Shown piece by piece: positions 17,651 through 27,261 of a stretch of DNA of 64,000 bases. The stretch covers positions 4,441,501 through 4,505,500 of the forward strand of contig NZ_JACBZR010000001.1 in assembly GCF_013408335.1 (NCBI RefSeq), in the 5' to 3' direction. The notes under the pieces were generated by a model, which saw only the letters and a list, made by a program, of their open reading frames with translations, was not told the origin of the DNA and made no database searches. The stretch comes from Nocardioides panzhihuensis. GTDB lineage: Bacteria; Actinomycetota; Actinomycetes; Propionibacteriales; Nocardioidaceae. The position numbers were made by a program, and so were the translations under genes. How positions within the stretch are numbered: position 1 is the stretch's first letter; every line of letters starts with the position of its first letter.

Positions 17651-19126
17651 TCAGAGATTCGGCCGATGCTCCGCCCACGGTGCCGACTGCTCCAGCTGAG
17701 CAGCGACCTGCAGCAGCAGGCCGTCGTCGCCGAGCTGCCCGGACAGCTGCACGCCCAGCGGCAGCCCGGACGCGGTCCGGTGGGTCGGCACCGAGATCGC
17801 CGGTCGTCCGGTGAGGTTGGCGAGCTGGGTGTAGGGCACCCAACCGAGGTTCTCGGCGACCAGCTGGTCGATCAGGCCGGTCGCCCGCATCGCCCGACCG
17901 CCGCGCACCTTGTAGAGCAGCCGCGCCGCGGTCTGCAGAGCCTTGGGCGTGACCACCTGCCCCACCTTCAGCGGCGGCTTGGCCAGCGTCGGGGTGAGCA
18001 GCAGGTCGTACGTCGCGTGGAAGTCGCTCAGGCGGCGGACGTGGTTGCGGCGGTTGATGTGGGCCAGCTCGACGGCGACCACTCCCCCGGCTCGGCCGAG
18101 CTCGGCCACCGCCAGGGTGTCGGCCTCGAAGTCGGCATCCTTGGCGCCGACCCGGAGCTTGGTCTCGGCGACCTCGGCTGCCGCCGAGGCGAACCAGATG
18201 GTGAGGAAGTCGCGGCCGAGCTCGGCAGCGTCGTAGGGCGCCTCGACCGCCTCGACCTGGTGGCCGAGCGCCTCGAGCATCTTGGCCGCGTCTTCGACGG
18301 CCGCGATCGCCTCCGGGTCGGGCGCGGAGATCGAGGACACCGAGGTGAAGCCGATGCGGAGCTTGCGCGGTGGGGTCGCGATGGCCTCGGAGAACGCCGC
18401 GCCGGGACGAGGCGCGTGGATCATCGCCATCGCCTGGTCACCGACGAGCGCGTCGTAGAGCCCGGCCGCGTCGCGTACGGAGCGCGTCACCACCCCCTGG
18501 ACGACGAAGCCGTTGGAGGCGTCCAGGCTCTGGGGCCCCAGGGGGAGCAGCCCGCGGGTGGTCTTCAGCCCGACCAGGCCGTTGCAGGCGGCAGGGATCC
18601 GGATCGATCCGCCGCCGTCGTTGGCGCCGGCGGCCGGAACGATCCCAGCGGCCACCGCGGCCCCCGACCCGCCCGAGGAGCCACCGGGCGTGTGGCCGGT
18701 GTTCCACGGGTTGCGCGCGGCACCGAACAGCTCCGGCTCGGTGATCCCCTTCGATCCGAACTCCGGGGTGTTGGTCTTCCCGAAGATCACCAGACCGGCG
18801 TCGAGAGCGCTCTGGGTGAAGTAGGAATGCTCTTCGGCGACATCGTCGACGAGTGCCCGGGAGCCGTAGGTCGTCGGGTGGCCCCGATACTCCTGAGCCA
18901 GGTCCTTCACCAGGAACGGCACCCCGGCGAACGGCCCGGTCGGGCCGTCGCCGGAAACTTGGGCGTCGGCCTCCGGGATGTCCGCGACGATCGCGTTGAT
19001 CCGCGGATTCACCGCGTCCGCCCGTTCCCGCGCCGCGGCCAGGACCTCGGCCGCGGTCACCTCCTTGGAGGCGACCAGCTCCGCCAGCCCGGTGGCGTCG
19101 TACCTCAGATACTCATCGACCCGCAT
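17651..19126 (-). CDS. Amidase, amidase-signature family
   Basis: The 491-residue protein carries the Ser-cisSer-Lys triad of the family. Lys74 is in FLVKDLA, the cis-serine is in TPGGSSGGSGAAVAAG (about residues 147-162), and the nucleophile Ser174 is in DGGGSIRIPA. It hydrolyses carboxamides to acids and ammonia; the substrate is unknown. It lies 19 bases downstream of the AbgT gene on the same strand, so the two are surely co-transcribed. Confidence 0.92.
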   Translation of the reverse strand: MRVDEYLRYDATGLAELVASKEVTAAEVLAAARERADAVNPRINAIVADIPEADAQVSGDGPTGPFAGVPFLVKDLAQEYRGHPTTYGSRALVDDVAEEHSYFTQSALDAGLVIFGKTNTPEFGSKGITEPELFGAARNPWNTGHTPGGSSGGSGAAVAAGIVPAAGANDGGGSIRIPAACNGLVGLKTTRGLLPLGPQSLDASNGFVVQGVVTRSVRDAAGLYDALVGDQAMAMIHAPRPGAAFSEAIATPPRKLRIGFTSVSSISAPDPEAIAAVEDAAKMLEALGHQVEAVEAPYDAAELGRDFLTIWFASAAAEVAETKLRVGAKDADFEADTLAVAELGRAGGVVAVELAHINRRNHVRRLSDFHATYDLLLTPTLAKPPLKVGQVVTPKALQTAARLLYKVRGGRAMRATGLIDQLVAENLGWVPYTQLANLTGRPAISVPTHRTASGLPLGVQLSGQLGDDGLLLQVAAQLEQSAPWAEHRPNL

Positions 19127-19145
19127 GGGCGCAGGCTAGGGCATT

Positions 19146-20756
19146 TCAGTCCATCCGTGGGCTGACTCCTGGCCCGACGTCGAGCCCGCCGAAGTAGAAG
19201 ACCACCAGCACCAGCAACCAGGCGACCCAGAACGGGATCACGAACGGGAGGGTGCGGGAGATCAGGGTGCCGAGGCCTGCTGCCGGTTCGTACTTCCTGA
19301 TCATCATCAGCACGACGAACATGTAGGGGTTCATCGGAGTGATCACCTGGGTCGCGCTGTCACCGATGCGGAAGGCGGCCTGGGTGAAGCCGGGCTCGAA
19401 GCCGATCAGCGCGAACATCGGCACGAAGACCGCGCCCATGATCGTGTACATCGATGATCCGCTGATGATGAACAGGTTCAGGATCGAGCACAGGATGATG
19501 AAGCCGACGATCACCGGAAAGCCGGTCAGACCGGTGCCCTGCAGGCCGTCGGCGCCGACCTTCGCGAGCGCGGGACCGACGTTGGACCAGTTGAACAGCG
19601 CGATGAACTGGCCGAGCATGAACGCCAGCACCAGGAACGGCGCCATCTCCCTGATGCCCTCACCCATCACCTTCGGTACGTCGGCGGCGGTCTTCAGGGT
19701 GCCCGCGACGAATCCGTAGACGATGCCCGGGGCGAGGAAGAGCACGAAGGTGATGAAGACGATCGAGTCCATCAGGGCGGACTCCGGCAGGAAGTTGCCG
19801 TCGTCGTTGCGCCATGGCGAACCCTGCGGGACCACGGCCAAGACCATCGCGAGCGCCAGGACCGTTCCGGTCGCGATCGCCGCCCAGAACGCCTTGCGCT
19901 CCTGAGACGTGAGCTGGGCCTCCAGCGGCCGGCGGTGGCTCCTCAGGGCCGCCGCGACCTCCTCGTCGTTGCTCTGGAAGCGGTCGGCCGCGTCGCCTTC
20001 GACCTCGTCGGTCGGTACGTTCTGGCGGACCATCCTCGGCTCGAGGACCCGGTCGATGATGAAGCCTGCGACCAGCGCGAGCACGATCGCCGAGGCGACG
20101 TTGAAGTAGTAGTTGGACACCGGGGTCACCGCGGCGCCCGGATCGGGGAGCGTCGAAGTCACGGAGTTGGTGATCCCGGAGAAGAGGGCGTCCAGGCTGG
20201 TCACCACGAGGCTGGTCGAGTAACCGGCGCCGGCGGCGGCGAACCCGCCGACGAGCCCCGCCATCGGGTGCCTGCCGGCCGCCTTGAACACGGCCGCGGC
20301 CAGCGGCGGGATGACGATCATCGACGCGTCCGCCATCACGCTCGCGGTGACGCCGACGACCCCGAGGGCGTAGGGCAGCAGCCACCGCGGCGCGGAGGCC
20401 AGGGTGAGGCGGATGGCCGCCGCCAGCAATCCCGTCCGCTCTGCGACCGTCACGGCGAGCAGGATCGTCACCACGGTCAGCAGCGGCGGGAACCCGATGA
20501 AGTTCGCACCGATGTTGACCGTGAGCCAGGTCAGCCCCTCGGCCGTGAAGAGCCCGTTGATCACGAGCGGCTCGTCGGCACCGGGAAGCGTCACCTGGGC
20601 ATCCATGGCGGCCAGGAGCGTCGAGACCACCCCGACGACCAGGAACAGAATCAGGAACAGGATGAACGGGTCCGGGAGCTTGTTGCCGGTCCTCTCGACC
20701 CAGGCGAGCACCCGGTCGCCTCGTGTCGATGCGTTCGGTTCAGCGGTCGCGGACAT
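19146..20756 (-). CDS. abgT: AbgT-family transporter
   Basis: The 536-residue membrane protein has the AbgT family pattern. It contains an early PDPFILFLILFLVV helix, a long substrate domain, and FLAPGIVYGFVAGTLKTAADV. Near the end is PMNPYMFVVLMMIRKYEPAAGLGT. In E. coli AbgT imports p-aminobenzoyl-glutamate, while other members export sulfonamides. It heads a run of hydrolases (amidase, serine hydrolase, M20 amidohydrolase), so uptake and cleavage of amide-bonded compounds is the best reading. Confidence 0.9.
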   Translation of the reverse strand: MSATAEPNASTRGDRVLAWVERTGNKLPDPFILFLILFLVVGVVSTLLAAMDAQVTLPGADEPLVINGLFTAEGLTWLTVNIGANFIGFPPLLTVVTILLAVTVAERTGLLAAAIRLTLASAPRWLLPYALGVVGVTASVMADASMIVIPPLAAAVFKAAGRHPMAGLVGGFAAAGAGYSTSLVVTSLDALFSGITNSVTSTLPDPGAAVTPVSNYYFNVASAIVLALVAGFIIDRVLEPRMVRQNVPTDEVEGDAADRFQSNDEEVAAALRSHRRPLEAQLTSQERKAFWAAIATGTVLALAMVLAVVPQGSPWRNDDGNFLPESALMDSIVFITFVLFLAPGIVYGFVAGTLKTAADVPKVMGEGIREMAPFLVLAFMLGQFIALFNWSNVGPALAKVGADGLQGTGLTGFPVIVGFIILCSILNLFIISGSSMYTIMGAVFVPMFALIGFEPGFTQAAFRIGDSATQVITPMNPYMFVVLMMIRKYEPAAGLGTLISRTLPFVIPFWVAWLLVLVVFYFGGLDVGPGVSPRMD

Positions 20757-20833
20757 ACAGCTCTCCTACCGAGTCGGAGCGTGGGGTCGCCTGCAACAAC
20801 GAAGGCCCCGCGACGGTAGCAAATCCGCATCCC

Positions 20834-20857
20834 GGACCAGCGCGATTCAGCTGGTCC
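20834..20857. terminator. Hairpin between the aldo/keto reductase and AbgT genes
   Basis: Arms GGACCAGC and GCTGGTCC flank an 8-base loop just after the aldo/keto reductase stop. It lacks a U-run, so termination is only likely. Confidence 0.5.
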
Positions 20858-20862
20858 GTAGG

Positions 20863-21921
20863 TCAGTTGAAGATCTGGCGATGATCTCCCTCGACCCGGT
20901 CGCGCTTCCACATGTCGATCCCGGTGGCGGTGGCGTACTCGTCGATCCTGGCCAGCTCCTCGGTGGTGAGCTCGGGACCGGAGAGCGCGCCGATGCAGTC
21001 GGTGACCTGCTCGGGGCGGGAGGCGCCGATGACGACCGAGGTCATCCGCGGATCACGCAGCGCCCAGGCGAGCGCCATCTGAGCGAGAGTCTGGCCACGG
21101 TCTGCGGCGAGGGCGTTGAGCGACTCGATGCCGGCCAGCGTCTCGGGCGTGAGCGCGTCCGGGGACAGGAACCGTGCCTTGGCCGCACGGGAGTCCTCGG
21201 GGACGGTGCCGCCGAGATACTTGTTCGTCAGCAGACCCTGCGCCAGCGGCGAGAACGAGATCGCGCCGGCACCGACCTCGTCGAGCGTGCCCAGCAGCCC
21301 GTCGGTCTCGAGCCAGCGGTTGAGGATGGAGTAGGAGGGCTGGTGGATCAGCAGCGGTGTGCCGAGATCGCTCAGGATCGCCGCCGCCTCCCGGGTCAGC
21401 GCCGAGGAGTAGGAGCTCAGCCCGACGTAGAGCGCCTTCCCGGATCGCACGATCTGGTCGAGCGCACCCATGGTCTCCTCCAGCGGCGTGCTGGGGTCGG
21501 GGCGGTGGTGGTAGTAGATGTCGACGTAGTCGAGCCCCATCCGCTTCAGCGACTGGTCGAGGCTGGAGATCAGGTACTTCCGCGAGCCGCCGATCTTGCC
21601 GTACGGCCCCGGCCACATGTCCCAGCCGGCCTTCGTCGAGATCACCAGCTCGTCCCGCAGCCCCGCGAAGTCCTCGCGCAGGTGGCGGCCGAAGTTCTCC
21701 TCGGCCGAACCGTAGGGAGGGCCATAGTTGTTGGCCAGATCGAAGTGGGTGATGCCGGCGTCGAAGGCCGTACGCAGGATCGCGCGCTGCCGCTCGAACG
21801 GCAGGTCGTCACCGAAGTTGTGCCACAGCCCGAGGCTGACCGCCGGCAAGTCCAGGCCGCTGTGGCCGGTCCGCCGATACTCCATCGCGTCGTAGCGGGA
21901 TGCTGACGGAACGTACGTCAT
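20863..21921 (-). CDS. Aldo/keto reductase
   Basis: The 352-residue enzyme follows the YghZ (L-glyceraldehyde-3-phosphate reductase) pattern. Asp and Tyr of the catalytic set are in FDLANNYGPPYGSAEENFG, Lys is in VISTKAGWDMWPGPYG, and the partner His is in YYHHRPDPSTPLEE. The NADPH site is seen in VVIGASRPEQV. The ATG at 21921 overlaps the stop of the upstream DoxX-like gene by ATGA, so translation is coupled. Confidence 0.92.
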   Translation of the reverse strand: MTYVPSASRYDAMEYRRTGHSGLDLPAVSLGLWHNFGDDLPFERQRAILRTAFDAGITHFDLANNYGPPYGSAEENFGRHLREDFAGLRDELVISTKAGWDMWPGPYGKIGGSRKYLISSLDQSLKRMGLDYVDIYYHHRPDPSTPLEETMGALDQIVRSGKALYVGLSSYSSALTREAAAILSDLGTPLLIHQPSYSILNRWLETDGLLGTLDEVGAGAISFSPLAQGLLTNKYLGGTVPEDSRAAKARFLSPDALTPETLAGIESLNALAADRGQTLAQMALAWALRDPRMTSVVIGASRPEQVTDCIGALSGPELTTEELARIDEYATATGIDMWKRDRVEGDHRQIFN

Positions 21922-22328
21922 GCGCCGGTTCCCTTTCCGGCGCGCAGCGCCACCTTGATCATCGGCCACTGCAGCGGCAGCCGCGCGAGCGTGCCCGCGA
22001 AGTAGGCGCCCGACTTGGCGGTGCGCTTCCGGTTCGCCCGCTTCCCCGCGTCGACGCTCATCTGCACGTTGGCCGGAAGCACCCCCACCAGCAGCGCAGC
22101 GCTCGCCAGCCCCGCGATCCTGCGGGTCTTCGGGTGCAGCAGCCCCAGTCCGCAGACGATCTCCGCGATCCCGGAGACCTCGACCACCTTGCGCGCCTCC
22201 GGCAGCGCCGGCGGCACGATCGGCTCGAAGACCTGCGGCCTCACCAGATGCAGGGTCCCGGACCCGAGGAACAGAGCGGCCAGCCCGGCCAGCGGCAGAT
22301 CGAGCCGCGAAGAAGATTCAGTGCTCAC
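21918..22328 (-). CDS. DoxX-like small membrane protein
   Basis: The 136-residue protein has four hydrophobic segments and the DoxX-like layout: a first helix (LAGLAALFLGSGTLHLV), a KVVEVSGIAEIVCGLGLL helix and a final pair. The family is associated with redox and thiol stress but is poorly defined. I chose the GTG at 22328 (VSTESSSRLDLP) because residues upstream of it do not resemble the family. It is coupled to the aldo/keto reductase gene. Confidence 0.75.
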   Translation of the reverse strand: MSTESSSRLDLPLAGLAALFLGSGTLHLVRPQVFEPIVPPALPEARKVVEVSGIAEIVCGLGLLHPKTRRIAGLASAALLVGVLPANVQMSVDAGKRANRKRTAKSGAYFAGTLARLPLQWPMIKVALRAGKGTGA

Positions 22329-22461
22329 GGGACGACTCTGCCACGCTGGCCCAACGTGGCTCGTAACGTCAACGGTCTTCACCAAGCCAAGGATCCATTC
22401 ACCGAGTTCAGGCACCTCACCGCTCTACAGGCTGCCGAGGGTCGCGGCTGCCGCCGGAGCC

Positions 22462-22500
22462 GGGGAGTGTGAGGCGCACCACGTACGCCTCACACTCCCC
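22462..22500. repeat. Hairpin repeat, copy A (downstream of the DUF559-like gene)
   Basis: A perfect 15-bp stem (22462-22476 with 22486-22500) encloses a 9-base loop. A copy identical at 36 of 39 positions and in the same orientation lies at 23514-23552, so the two bracket one gene. It can also act as a terminator for that gene. Confidence 0.9.
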
Positions 22501-22508
22501 AGGTTCAG

Positions 22509-23498
22509 TCATGCTTCCTTCATCCGGCACGTCTCACCACAGGCTCTCATCGTGCCGTCCCAGCCGTTGCGCCTCAGGATTCTGGCGATTCTCGTGGCGG
22601 TCTGGCAGGGGGTCTCGAAGACCTGGTGGAAGCGGAGCCGGGCGGTGAGCATCCCAGCCGAGGCGAGGTCGTCTAGCGCGCGGTCGGCGTCGCGCGCCTG
22701 GTCGCGCCAGGACTCGTGACCCAGCGCGCCGTCGAGCTCGACGACCAACTTGTATGCCTGGTACTCGACATCTCGGAACTGACTTCCGTCTGGGCCAGGC
22801 CGCGGAGCCTGACGCGCACCGATCGGCAGGCCGTGAGCACGCTCGACCTTGGCGAGATAGCCGTGCTCGAGCACCGAGTGGGTGCCTGCCTCGAGGTCGT
22901 CGATCAGCCCTGCGATGAGGGATCGACGTCGGACCGACGGATAACGGTCGAGCGCGGCGCGGAGCGTGGCGGCCGTGACGTACCGTCTGCTCGCCACCTC
23001 GGCAAGCCGGGCGATGGCGTCGATCTCCCGCTTGGCCTCATGGGCCATCGCCAGCGCGTTGTCCTCAACCGCGAGGCGGGGTGGGACGCCTCCGTACGCT
23101 CGCTGTTCCATGTTCTTCATCCGGTGGATGACGATCCCGTCCTGGGGCCTGATCCTGCGCGAGTGGTCGATGGCGACATGGATAGGAGCACCGTCGTCGC
23201 GTCCTCTCGGCTCCTCGATACTGGTCCAGCAGAGGTAGGCCGGTCCCGCGTAGAGGACGGCTGCCCAGGCACGCTGTGGCCAGGTCATCGGGCCGGCATG
23301 GTCGACATAGACCCTGGGATGGACCCGGCGGAGCTCCTTTCGCCGGAGCCTCCGCTCCATGTCGACCTTGGTCACCCCGCCGGCAGCGAGTTGCGCGTGA
23401 CTGGCCACTCCCGCCTGCATGAGCAGCTGAGCCCGAAGCATCCGGGCGGCGTCCTCCGCCTTCTCCCGGGCCAGACGCTGCTCCTCGCTCTCGCCCAT
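22509..23498 (-). CDS. AbiEi-like N-terminus with DUF559/Vsr-like endonuclease-fold C-terminus
   Basis: The 329-residue protein starts at the ATG at 23498. Residues about 25-75 are a winged-helix-like segment (AGVASHAQLAAGGVTKVDME, then RRVHPRVYVD), as in type IV antitoxin AbiEi. The C-terminal 100 residues match the PD-(D/E)XK fold of DUF559: FRDVEYQAYKLVVELDGALG, then a pair of helices and LRFHQVFETP. No toxin gene lies beside it. This is a very common actinobacterial orphan family; its role is unproven. It is bracketed by two near-identical hairpins. Confidence 0.7.
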   Translation of the reverse strand: MGESEEQRLAREKAEDAARMLRAQLLMQAGVASHAQLAAGGVTKVDMERRLRRKELRRVHPRVYVDHAGPMTWPQRAWAAVLYAGPAYLCWTSIEEPRGRDDGAPIHVAIDHSRRIRPQDGIVIHRMKNMEQRAYGGVPPRLAVEDNALAMAHEAKREIDAIARLAEVASRRYVTAATLRAALDRYPSVRRRSLIAGLIDDLEAGTHSVLEHGYLAKVERAHGLPIGARQAPRPGPDGSQFRDVEYQAYKLVVELDGALGHESWRDQARDADRALDDLASAGMLTARLRFHQVFETPCQTATRIARILRRNGWDGTMRACGETCRMKEA

Positions 23499-23513
23499 GA
23501 GGCACGCTAACCC

Positions 23514-23552
23514 GGGGAGCGCGAGGCGCACCAGGTACGCCTCACACTCCCC
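23514..23552. repeat. Hairpin repeat, copy B (upstream of the DUF559-like gene)
   Basis: This is the same 39-base sequence as copy A at 22462-22500 except for three positions, two of which break one arm of the stem. It sits between the start of the DUF559-like gene and the end of the aldolase gene. Confidence 0.9.
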
Positions 23553-23567
23553 AGATCCATGGGCGAC

Positions 23568-24593
23568 TCAGGTCGCGGCTGTTTCGCGCTCTGCCAGCTT
23601 TGTCAGGCAGATGTCTACGATCATGTCCTCCTGGCCGCCCACCAAACCCCTCCGGCCGCACTCCATCAGGATGTCGCGGGTGTCGACGCCGTAGCGGGCG
23701 CTGGCGTTCTCGGCGTGGCGGAGGAAGGAGGAGTAGACGCCGGCGTAGCCCATCGTCAGGGTCTCGCGGTCGACTCGGACGGGGCGGTCCTGGAGCGGGC
23801 GGACGATGTCGTCGGCGGCGTCCTGGAGCTTGAACAGGTCGCAGTTGTGCTTGAAGTCCGACAGGTTGGCGACCGCGATGAAGGCCTCGATCGGGCAGTT
23901 GCCGGCGCCGGCTCCGTGGCCGGCGAGCGAGGCGTCGACGCGGTAGACACCGTTCTCGACCGCGACGACCGAGTTGGCCACCGACAGCGAGAGGTTCTCG
24001 TGGGCATGGATGCCGATCTCGGTCTCGTCGTTCAGCACGTCGCGGTAGGCACGGGCGCGGTCGCGGACATCGTTCATGGTGAGCCGGCCGCCGGAGTCGG
24101 TGATGTAGACGCAGTGGGCGCCGTAGGACTCCATCAGCTTCGCCTGCTGGGCGACCACCTCGGTCGGTGCCATGTGGTTGAGCATCAGGAACCCGGAGAC
24201 GTCCATCCCCATGTCGCGAGCCGCGGCGATGTGCTGCGCCGAGACGTCCGCCTCGGTGCAGTGCGTCGCGACCCGCACCGACCTGACCCCGAGCTCGTAG
24301 GCACGCTTCAGGTCGTGGATGGTGCCGACGCCGGGCAGCAGCAGGGTCGTAAGGCGCGCATTCTTGATGACCGAGGCCGCCGCCTCGATCCACTCCCAGT
24401 CGGAGTTGGAGCCGGGACCGTAGTTGACCGAACCGCCGGTCAGGCCGTCGCCGTGGGCGACCTCGATGGCGTCGACGCCGGCCTCGTCGGCGGCGATGAC
24501 GATGCGCTTGACGTCCTCGGGGGTGATCCGGTGGCGTACGGCGTGCATGCCGTCGCGCAGCGAGACCTCCTGGACATAGATCGGGATGCTCAC
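23568..24593 (-). CDS. 4-hydroxy-2-oxovalerate aldolase
   Basis: The 341-residue enzyme belongs to the DmpG/HsaF group and cleaves 4-hydroxy-2-oxoacids to pyruvate and an aldehyde. The TIM barrel begins with [11 protein letters not shown], giving the catalytic Arg13 and Asp14. The metal-binding pair is in [11 protein letters not shown], and the C-terminal dehydrogenase-contact domain includes [17 protein letters not shown]. It overlaps the dehydrogenase gene by ATGA. The two enzymes form a complex that channels the aldehyde. Confidence 0.95.
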   Translation of the reverse strand: MSIPIYVQEVSLRDGMHAVRHRITPEDVKRIVIAADEAGVDAIEVAHGDGLTGGSVNYGPGSNSDWEWIEAAASVIKNARLTTLLLPGVGTIHDLKRAYELGVRSVRVATHCTEADVSAQHIAAARDMGMDVSGFLMLNHMAPTEVVAQQAKLMESYGAHCVYITDSGGRLTMNDVRDRARAYRDVLNDETEIGIHAHENLSLSVANSVVAVENGVYRVDASLAGHGAGAGNCPIEAFIAVANLSDFKHNCDLFKLQDAADDIVRPLQDRPVRVDRETLTMGYAGVYSSFLRHAENASARYGVDTRDILMECGRRGLVGGQEDMIVDICLTKLAERETAAT

Positions 24594-25600
24594 TTGTCGG
24601 CCTCCTTCGAAGCAGCGCTCTGCGCTTTTGTCGCTACCGCAACGAGCTCAGCCATCTGCAGCGCGGCCGAGGTCATGATGTCGAGGTTCCCCGCGTACGC
24701 CGGGAGATAGTGTGCGGCGCCCTCGACCTCGAGGAACACCGACACCTGGTGCGTGGGCCGGGTCGTCTCGCCCTCGGCCAGCAGCGTCTCCACCGGCTGG
24801 TCCGCGGGGATCTCCTGCACCTGCACCTTCTGCTTGAGCCGGTAGCCGGGGACGTACGCGGCGACGTCGCCGACCATCTTCTCCACCGACTCGGTGATCT
24901 CGGCGCTCAGCTCCGCCAGCGAACGCGACCCACCCTCGACCAGCGCATAGACCGTGTCGCGCATGATCAGCGGCGGCTCGGCCGGGTTGAGGATGATGAT
25001 CGCCTTGCCACGCTTGGCGCCGCCGACCTGCACGATCGCGCCCGAGGTCGTCTCGGTGAACTCGTCGATGTTGGCCCGGGTGCCGGGACCCGCGGACTTG
25101 GACGAGATCGAGGCGACGATCTCGCCGTAGGCCACCGGTACGACCCGCGCGACCGCGGCCACGATCGGGATCGTGGCCTGGCCACCGCAGGTCACCATGT
25201 TCACGTTGGGAGCGTCGATGTGCTCGTCGATGTTGACGGCCGGGACGACGTACGGCCCGATCGCCGCCGGGGTGAGGTCGATGAGCCGCTTGCCGTAGGG
25301 CGCGAGACGCTCCGCGTTGGCGACGTGCGCCTTGGCCGAGGTCGCGTCGAAGACGATATCGATGTCATCGAACTCGGGCAGCGCGATCAGGCCCTCCACA
25401 CCGTCGGACGTGGCCGCGAAGCCGAGCTTCCGCGCCCGCGCCAATCCGTCGGAGGCGGGGTCGATCCCGACCATCGCGCCCATCTCGAGGTGCTGCGATG
25501 TACGCATCACCTTGATCATCAGGTCGGTGCCGATGTTGCCCGACCCGATGATCGCCACTTTCGTCTTGGCTGTGCTTGCCGCTGAGCTGTCCACTGGCAT
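24590..25600 (-). CDS. Acetaldehyde dehydrogenase (acylating)
   Basis: The 336-residue protein has the NAD-binding motif [17 protein letters not shown] at the N-terminus and the catalytic Cys138 in [12 protein letters not shown]. It turns the aldehyde from the aldolase into acyl-CoA. The gene order hydratase, dehydrogenase, aldolase matches hsaE-hsaG-hsaF of actinobacterial sterol catabolism. The same trio also serves other meta-cleavage routes, so a generic name is kept. Confidence 0.95.
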   Translation of the reverse strand: MPVDSSAASTAKTKVAIIGSGNIGTDLMIKVMRTSQHLEMGAMVGIDPASDGLARARKLGFAATSDGVEGLIALPEFDDIDIVFDATSAKAHVANAERLAPYGKRLIDLTPAAIGPYVVPAVNIDEHIDAPNVNMVTCGGQATIPIVAAVARVVPVAYGEIVASISSKSAGPGTRANIDEFTETTSGAIVQVGGAKRGKAIIILNPAEPPLIMRDTVYALVEGGSRSLAELSAEITESVEKMVGDVAAYVPGYRLKQKVQVQEIPADQPVETLLAEGETTRPTHQVSVFLEVEGAAHYLPAYAGNLDIMTSAALQMAELVAVATKAQSAASKEADK

Positions 25601-25604
25601 GAAG

Positions 25605-26420
25605 TCACTTCCCTACGCTGAAGACCACCGAGCCGAGGCCCGACACGGTGGAACGGACGGTGTTGCCCGGGGCGATCGGCCGCATCGGCCCGAGCGCGCC
25701 GGAGAGGATGAGCTGGCCGGCACGCAGCGGCTCCCCGAAGTCGCGGGCGTAGCGAGCCAGCCACTGGACCGCGTTGACCGGATCGCCCAGGCACGCGGCC
25801 CCGGTGCCGGTCGAGACCTCCTCGTCGTCGATCGACATCGACATCGAGACGTCCTTGGGCTCGAACTCGTCCAGCCGCCGACGTTCGGTCCCGAGGACAT
25901 AGGCCCCCGCGGAGGCGTTGTCCGCGACCGTGTCACCGAAGGCGATCTTCCAGTCCGCGATCCGGCTGCCGCAGATCTCGATCGCCGCGACGGCGTAGTC
26001 GATGGCCTCCCTGACCTGGTCGTAGCCGAGGTCACAGTCGGCGAGGTCGGCCGCGAGGACGAAGGCGATCTCGGCCTCGGCCCGTGGCTGGAGGATGGTG
26101 TCGGCGGGGATCGTGTCACCGGCTGCGTACGCCATGTCGTCGAAGAGCACGCCGAAGTCGGGGGTGTCCACGCCGATCTGCTCCTGCACGGCCTTGGACG
26201 TGAGCCCGATCTTGCGGCCCACGATCGTGGCGCCAGCAGCGACCCGGGCGGCGGTGAGCCGCTTCTGGATCGCGTACGCCGTCGCCAGATCGGTCGCCTC
26301 CAGCAGGTCCCGCATCGGTGGCACGGGGGTGCCGGTGGCGGCCGCGGTCAGCAGCCGGTCGGCGGCGGCCGCGACGGCAGCGTCGCCGGCGATGTCGGGC
26401 GGGGAGGTCACTTCGCTCAT
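25605..26420 (-). CDS. 2-keto-4-pentenoate hydratase (2-hydroxypenta-2,4-dienoate hydratase)
   Basis: The 271-residue hydratase belongs to the fumarylacetoacetase-like superfamily. [20 protein letters not shown] and the acidic metal site in [15 protein letters not shown] are characteristic. It adds water to the dienol produced after ring fission, giving the substrate of the aldolase. It is the first gene of the trio and is divergent from the IclR gene 68 bases away. Confidence 0.93.
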   Translation of the reverse strand: MSEVTSPPDIAGDAAVAAAADRLLTAAATGTPVPPMRDLLEATDLATAYAIQKRLTAARVAAGATIVGRKIGLTSKAVQEQIGVDTPDFGVLFDDMAYAAGDTIPADTILQPRAEAEIAFVLAADLADCDLGYDQVREAIDYAVAAIEICGSRIADWKIAFGDTVADNASAGAYVLGTERRRLDEFEPKDVSMSMSIDDEEVSTGTGAACLGDPVNAVQWLARYARDFGEPLRAGQLILSGALGPMRPIAPGNTVRSTVSGLGSVVFSVGK

Positions 26421-26488
26421 GTGCCCACCGTCTCAGCAGTAGGCCCAGGCAGCAGGGCTCACGTCCCGCTGACCGGTACGGTGATCCC

Positions 26489-27256
26489 ATGCCGCACCAA
26501 CCTGCCGATCTCGACACCGTGCTCGGCAAGGCGGTGACCATCCTGCGGGCCTTCACGGTCGATGACCAGGTGCTCCCCCTGGCCGAGCTCGTTCGCCGCA
26601 CCGGCCTCCCGAAGGCGACCGTCCACCGCGTCGCCGGCGACCTGGTCACCAACCGCCTCCTGGACCGCACCCCGCTCGGCTATCGGCTCTCGGGCGGCCT
26701 CTTCGAGCTGGGCATGCGCGCCTCGGTCGAGCGCTCTCTGCTAGAGCTGGCGATGCCGTTCCTCCAAGACCTCTACGAGCGCACCCACGAGACCGTCCAC
26801 CTGGGGGTCCGCGAAGGGCACGACGTCGTCTACGTCGCCAAGATCGGTGGCCACCGACAGGCCAAGTCGCCCTCGCGGCCGGGCGGACGGATGCCCGTCC
26901 ACTGCACCGCGATCGGCAAGGTCCTGCTCGCCTTCTCCGACCCCGAGGTGCAGCAGGAGGTCCTCAGCAGCCCCCTCCAGCGGCGTACGCCCCACACGAT
27001 CGTCGCGCCCGGCCTGCTGGAGCGCCAGCTCGGCGCCGCGGTCGAGAACGGCGTCGCCTTCGAGCGCGAGGAGTCGGCGCCCGGGCTCCAGTGCATCGCC
27101 GCCCCGATCCTCACCGACGGCGACCGGGCTCTGGCCGCGATCAGCATCACCGGCCCCGTGGGGCGGTTCCGCCCCGAGGCCTACGTGACGCAGGTCCGGG
27201 CGGCCGCCCAGGGTCTGTCCAGCCTGGCGAGCCGCCGCCGCTCACTCTCCAGCTGA
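26489..27256 (+). CDS. IclR-family transcriptional regulator
   Basis: The 255-residue protein starts at the ATG at 26489 (MPHQPADLDTVLGKAVTILR). Residues 12-70 are the winged helix (LAELVRRTGLPKATVHRVAG). The IclR ligand domain follows, marked by GGRMPVHCTAIGKVLLAF and REESAPGLQCIAAPI. It is divergent from the hydratase operon and probably controls it in response to an aromatic intermediate. Confidence 0.92.
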   Translation: MPHQPADLDTVLGKAVTILRAFTVDDQVLPLAELVRRTGLPKATVHRVAGDLVTNRLLDRTPLGYRLSGGLFELGMRASVERSLLELAMPFLQDLYERTHETVHLGVREGHDVVYVAKIGGHRQAKSPSRPGGRMPVHCTAIGKVLLAFSDPEVQQEVLSSPLQRRTPHTIVAPGLLERQLGAAVENGVAFEREESAPGLQCIAAPILTDGDRALAAISITGPVGRFRPEAYVTQVRAAAQGLSSLASRRRSLSS

Positions 27257-27261
27257 GGAGC

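Noticed and set aside
22509..23498. Functional type IV toxin-antitoxin pair
   Set aside because: Only an AbiEi-like N-terminus is seen; no AbiEii-like toxin gene lies on either side.
23568..26420. Naming the trio hsaF, hsaG and hsaE
   Set aside because: The order fits, but no ring-cleavage or hsaABCD gene is in the window and identical trios serve phenol, biphenyl and phenylpropionate routes.
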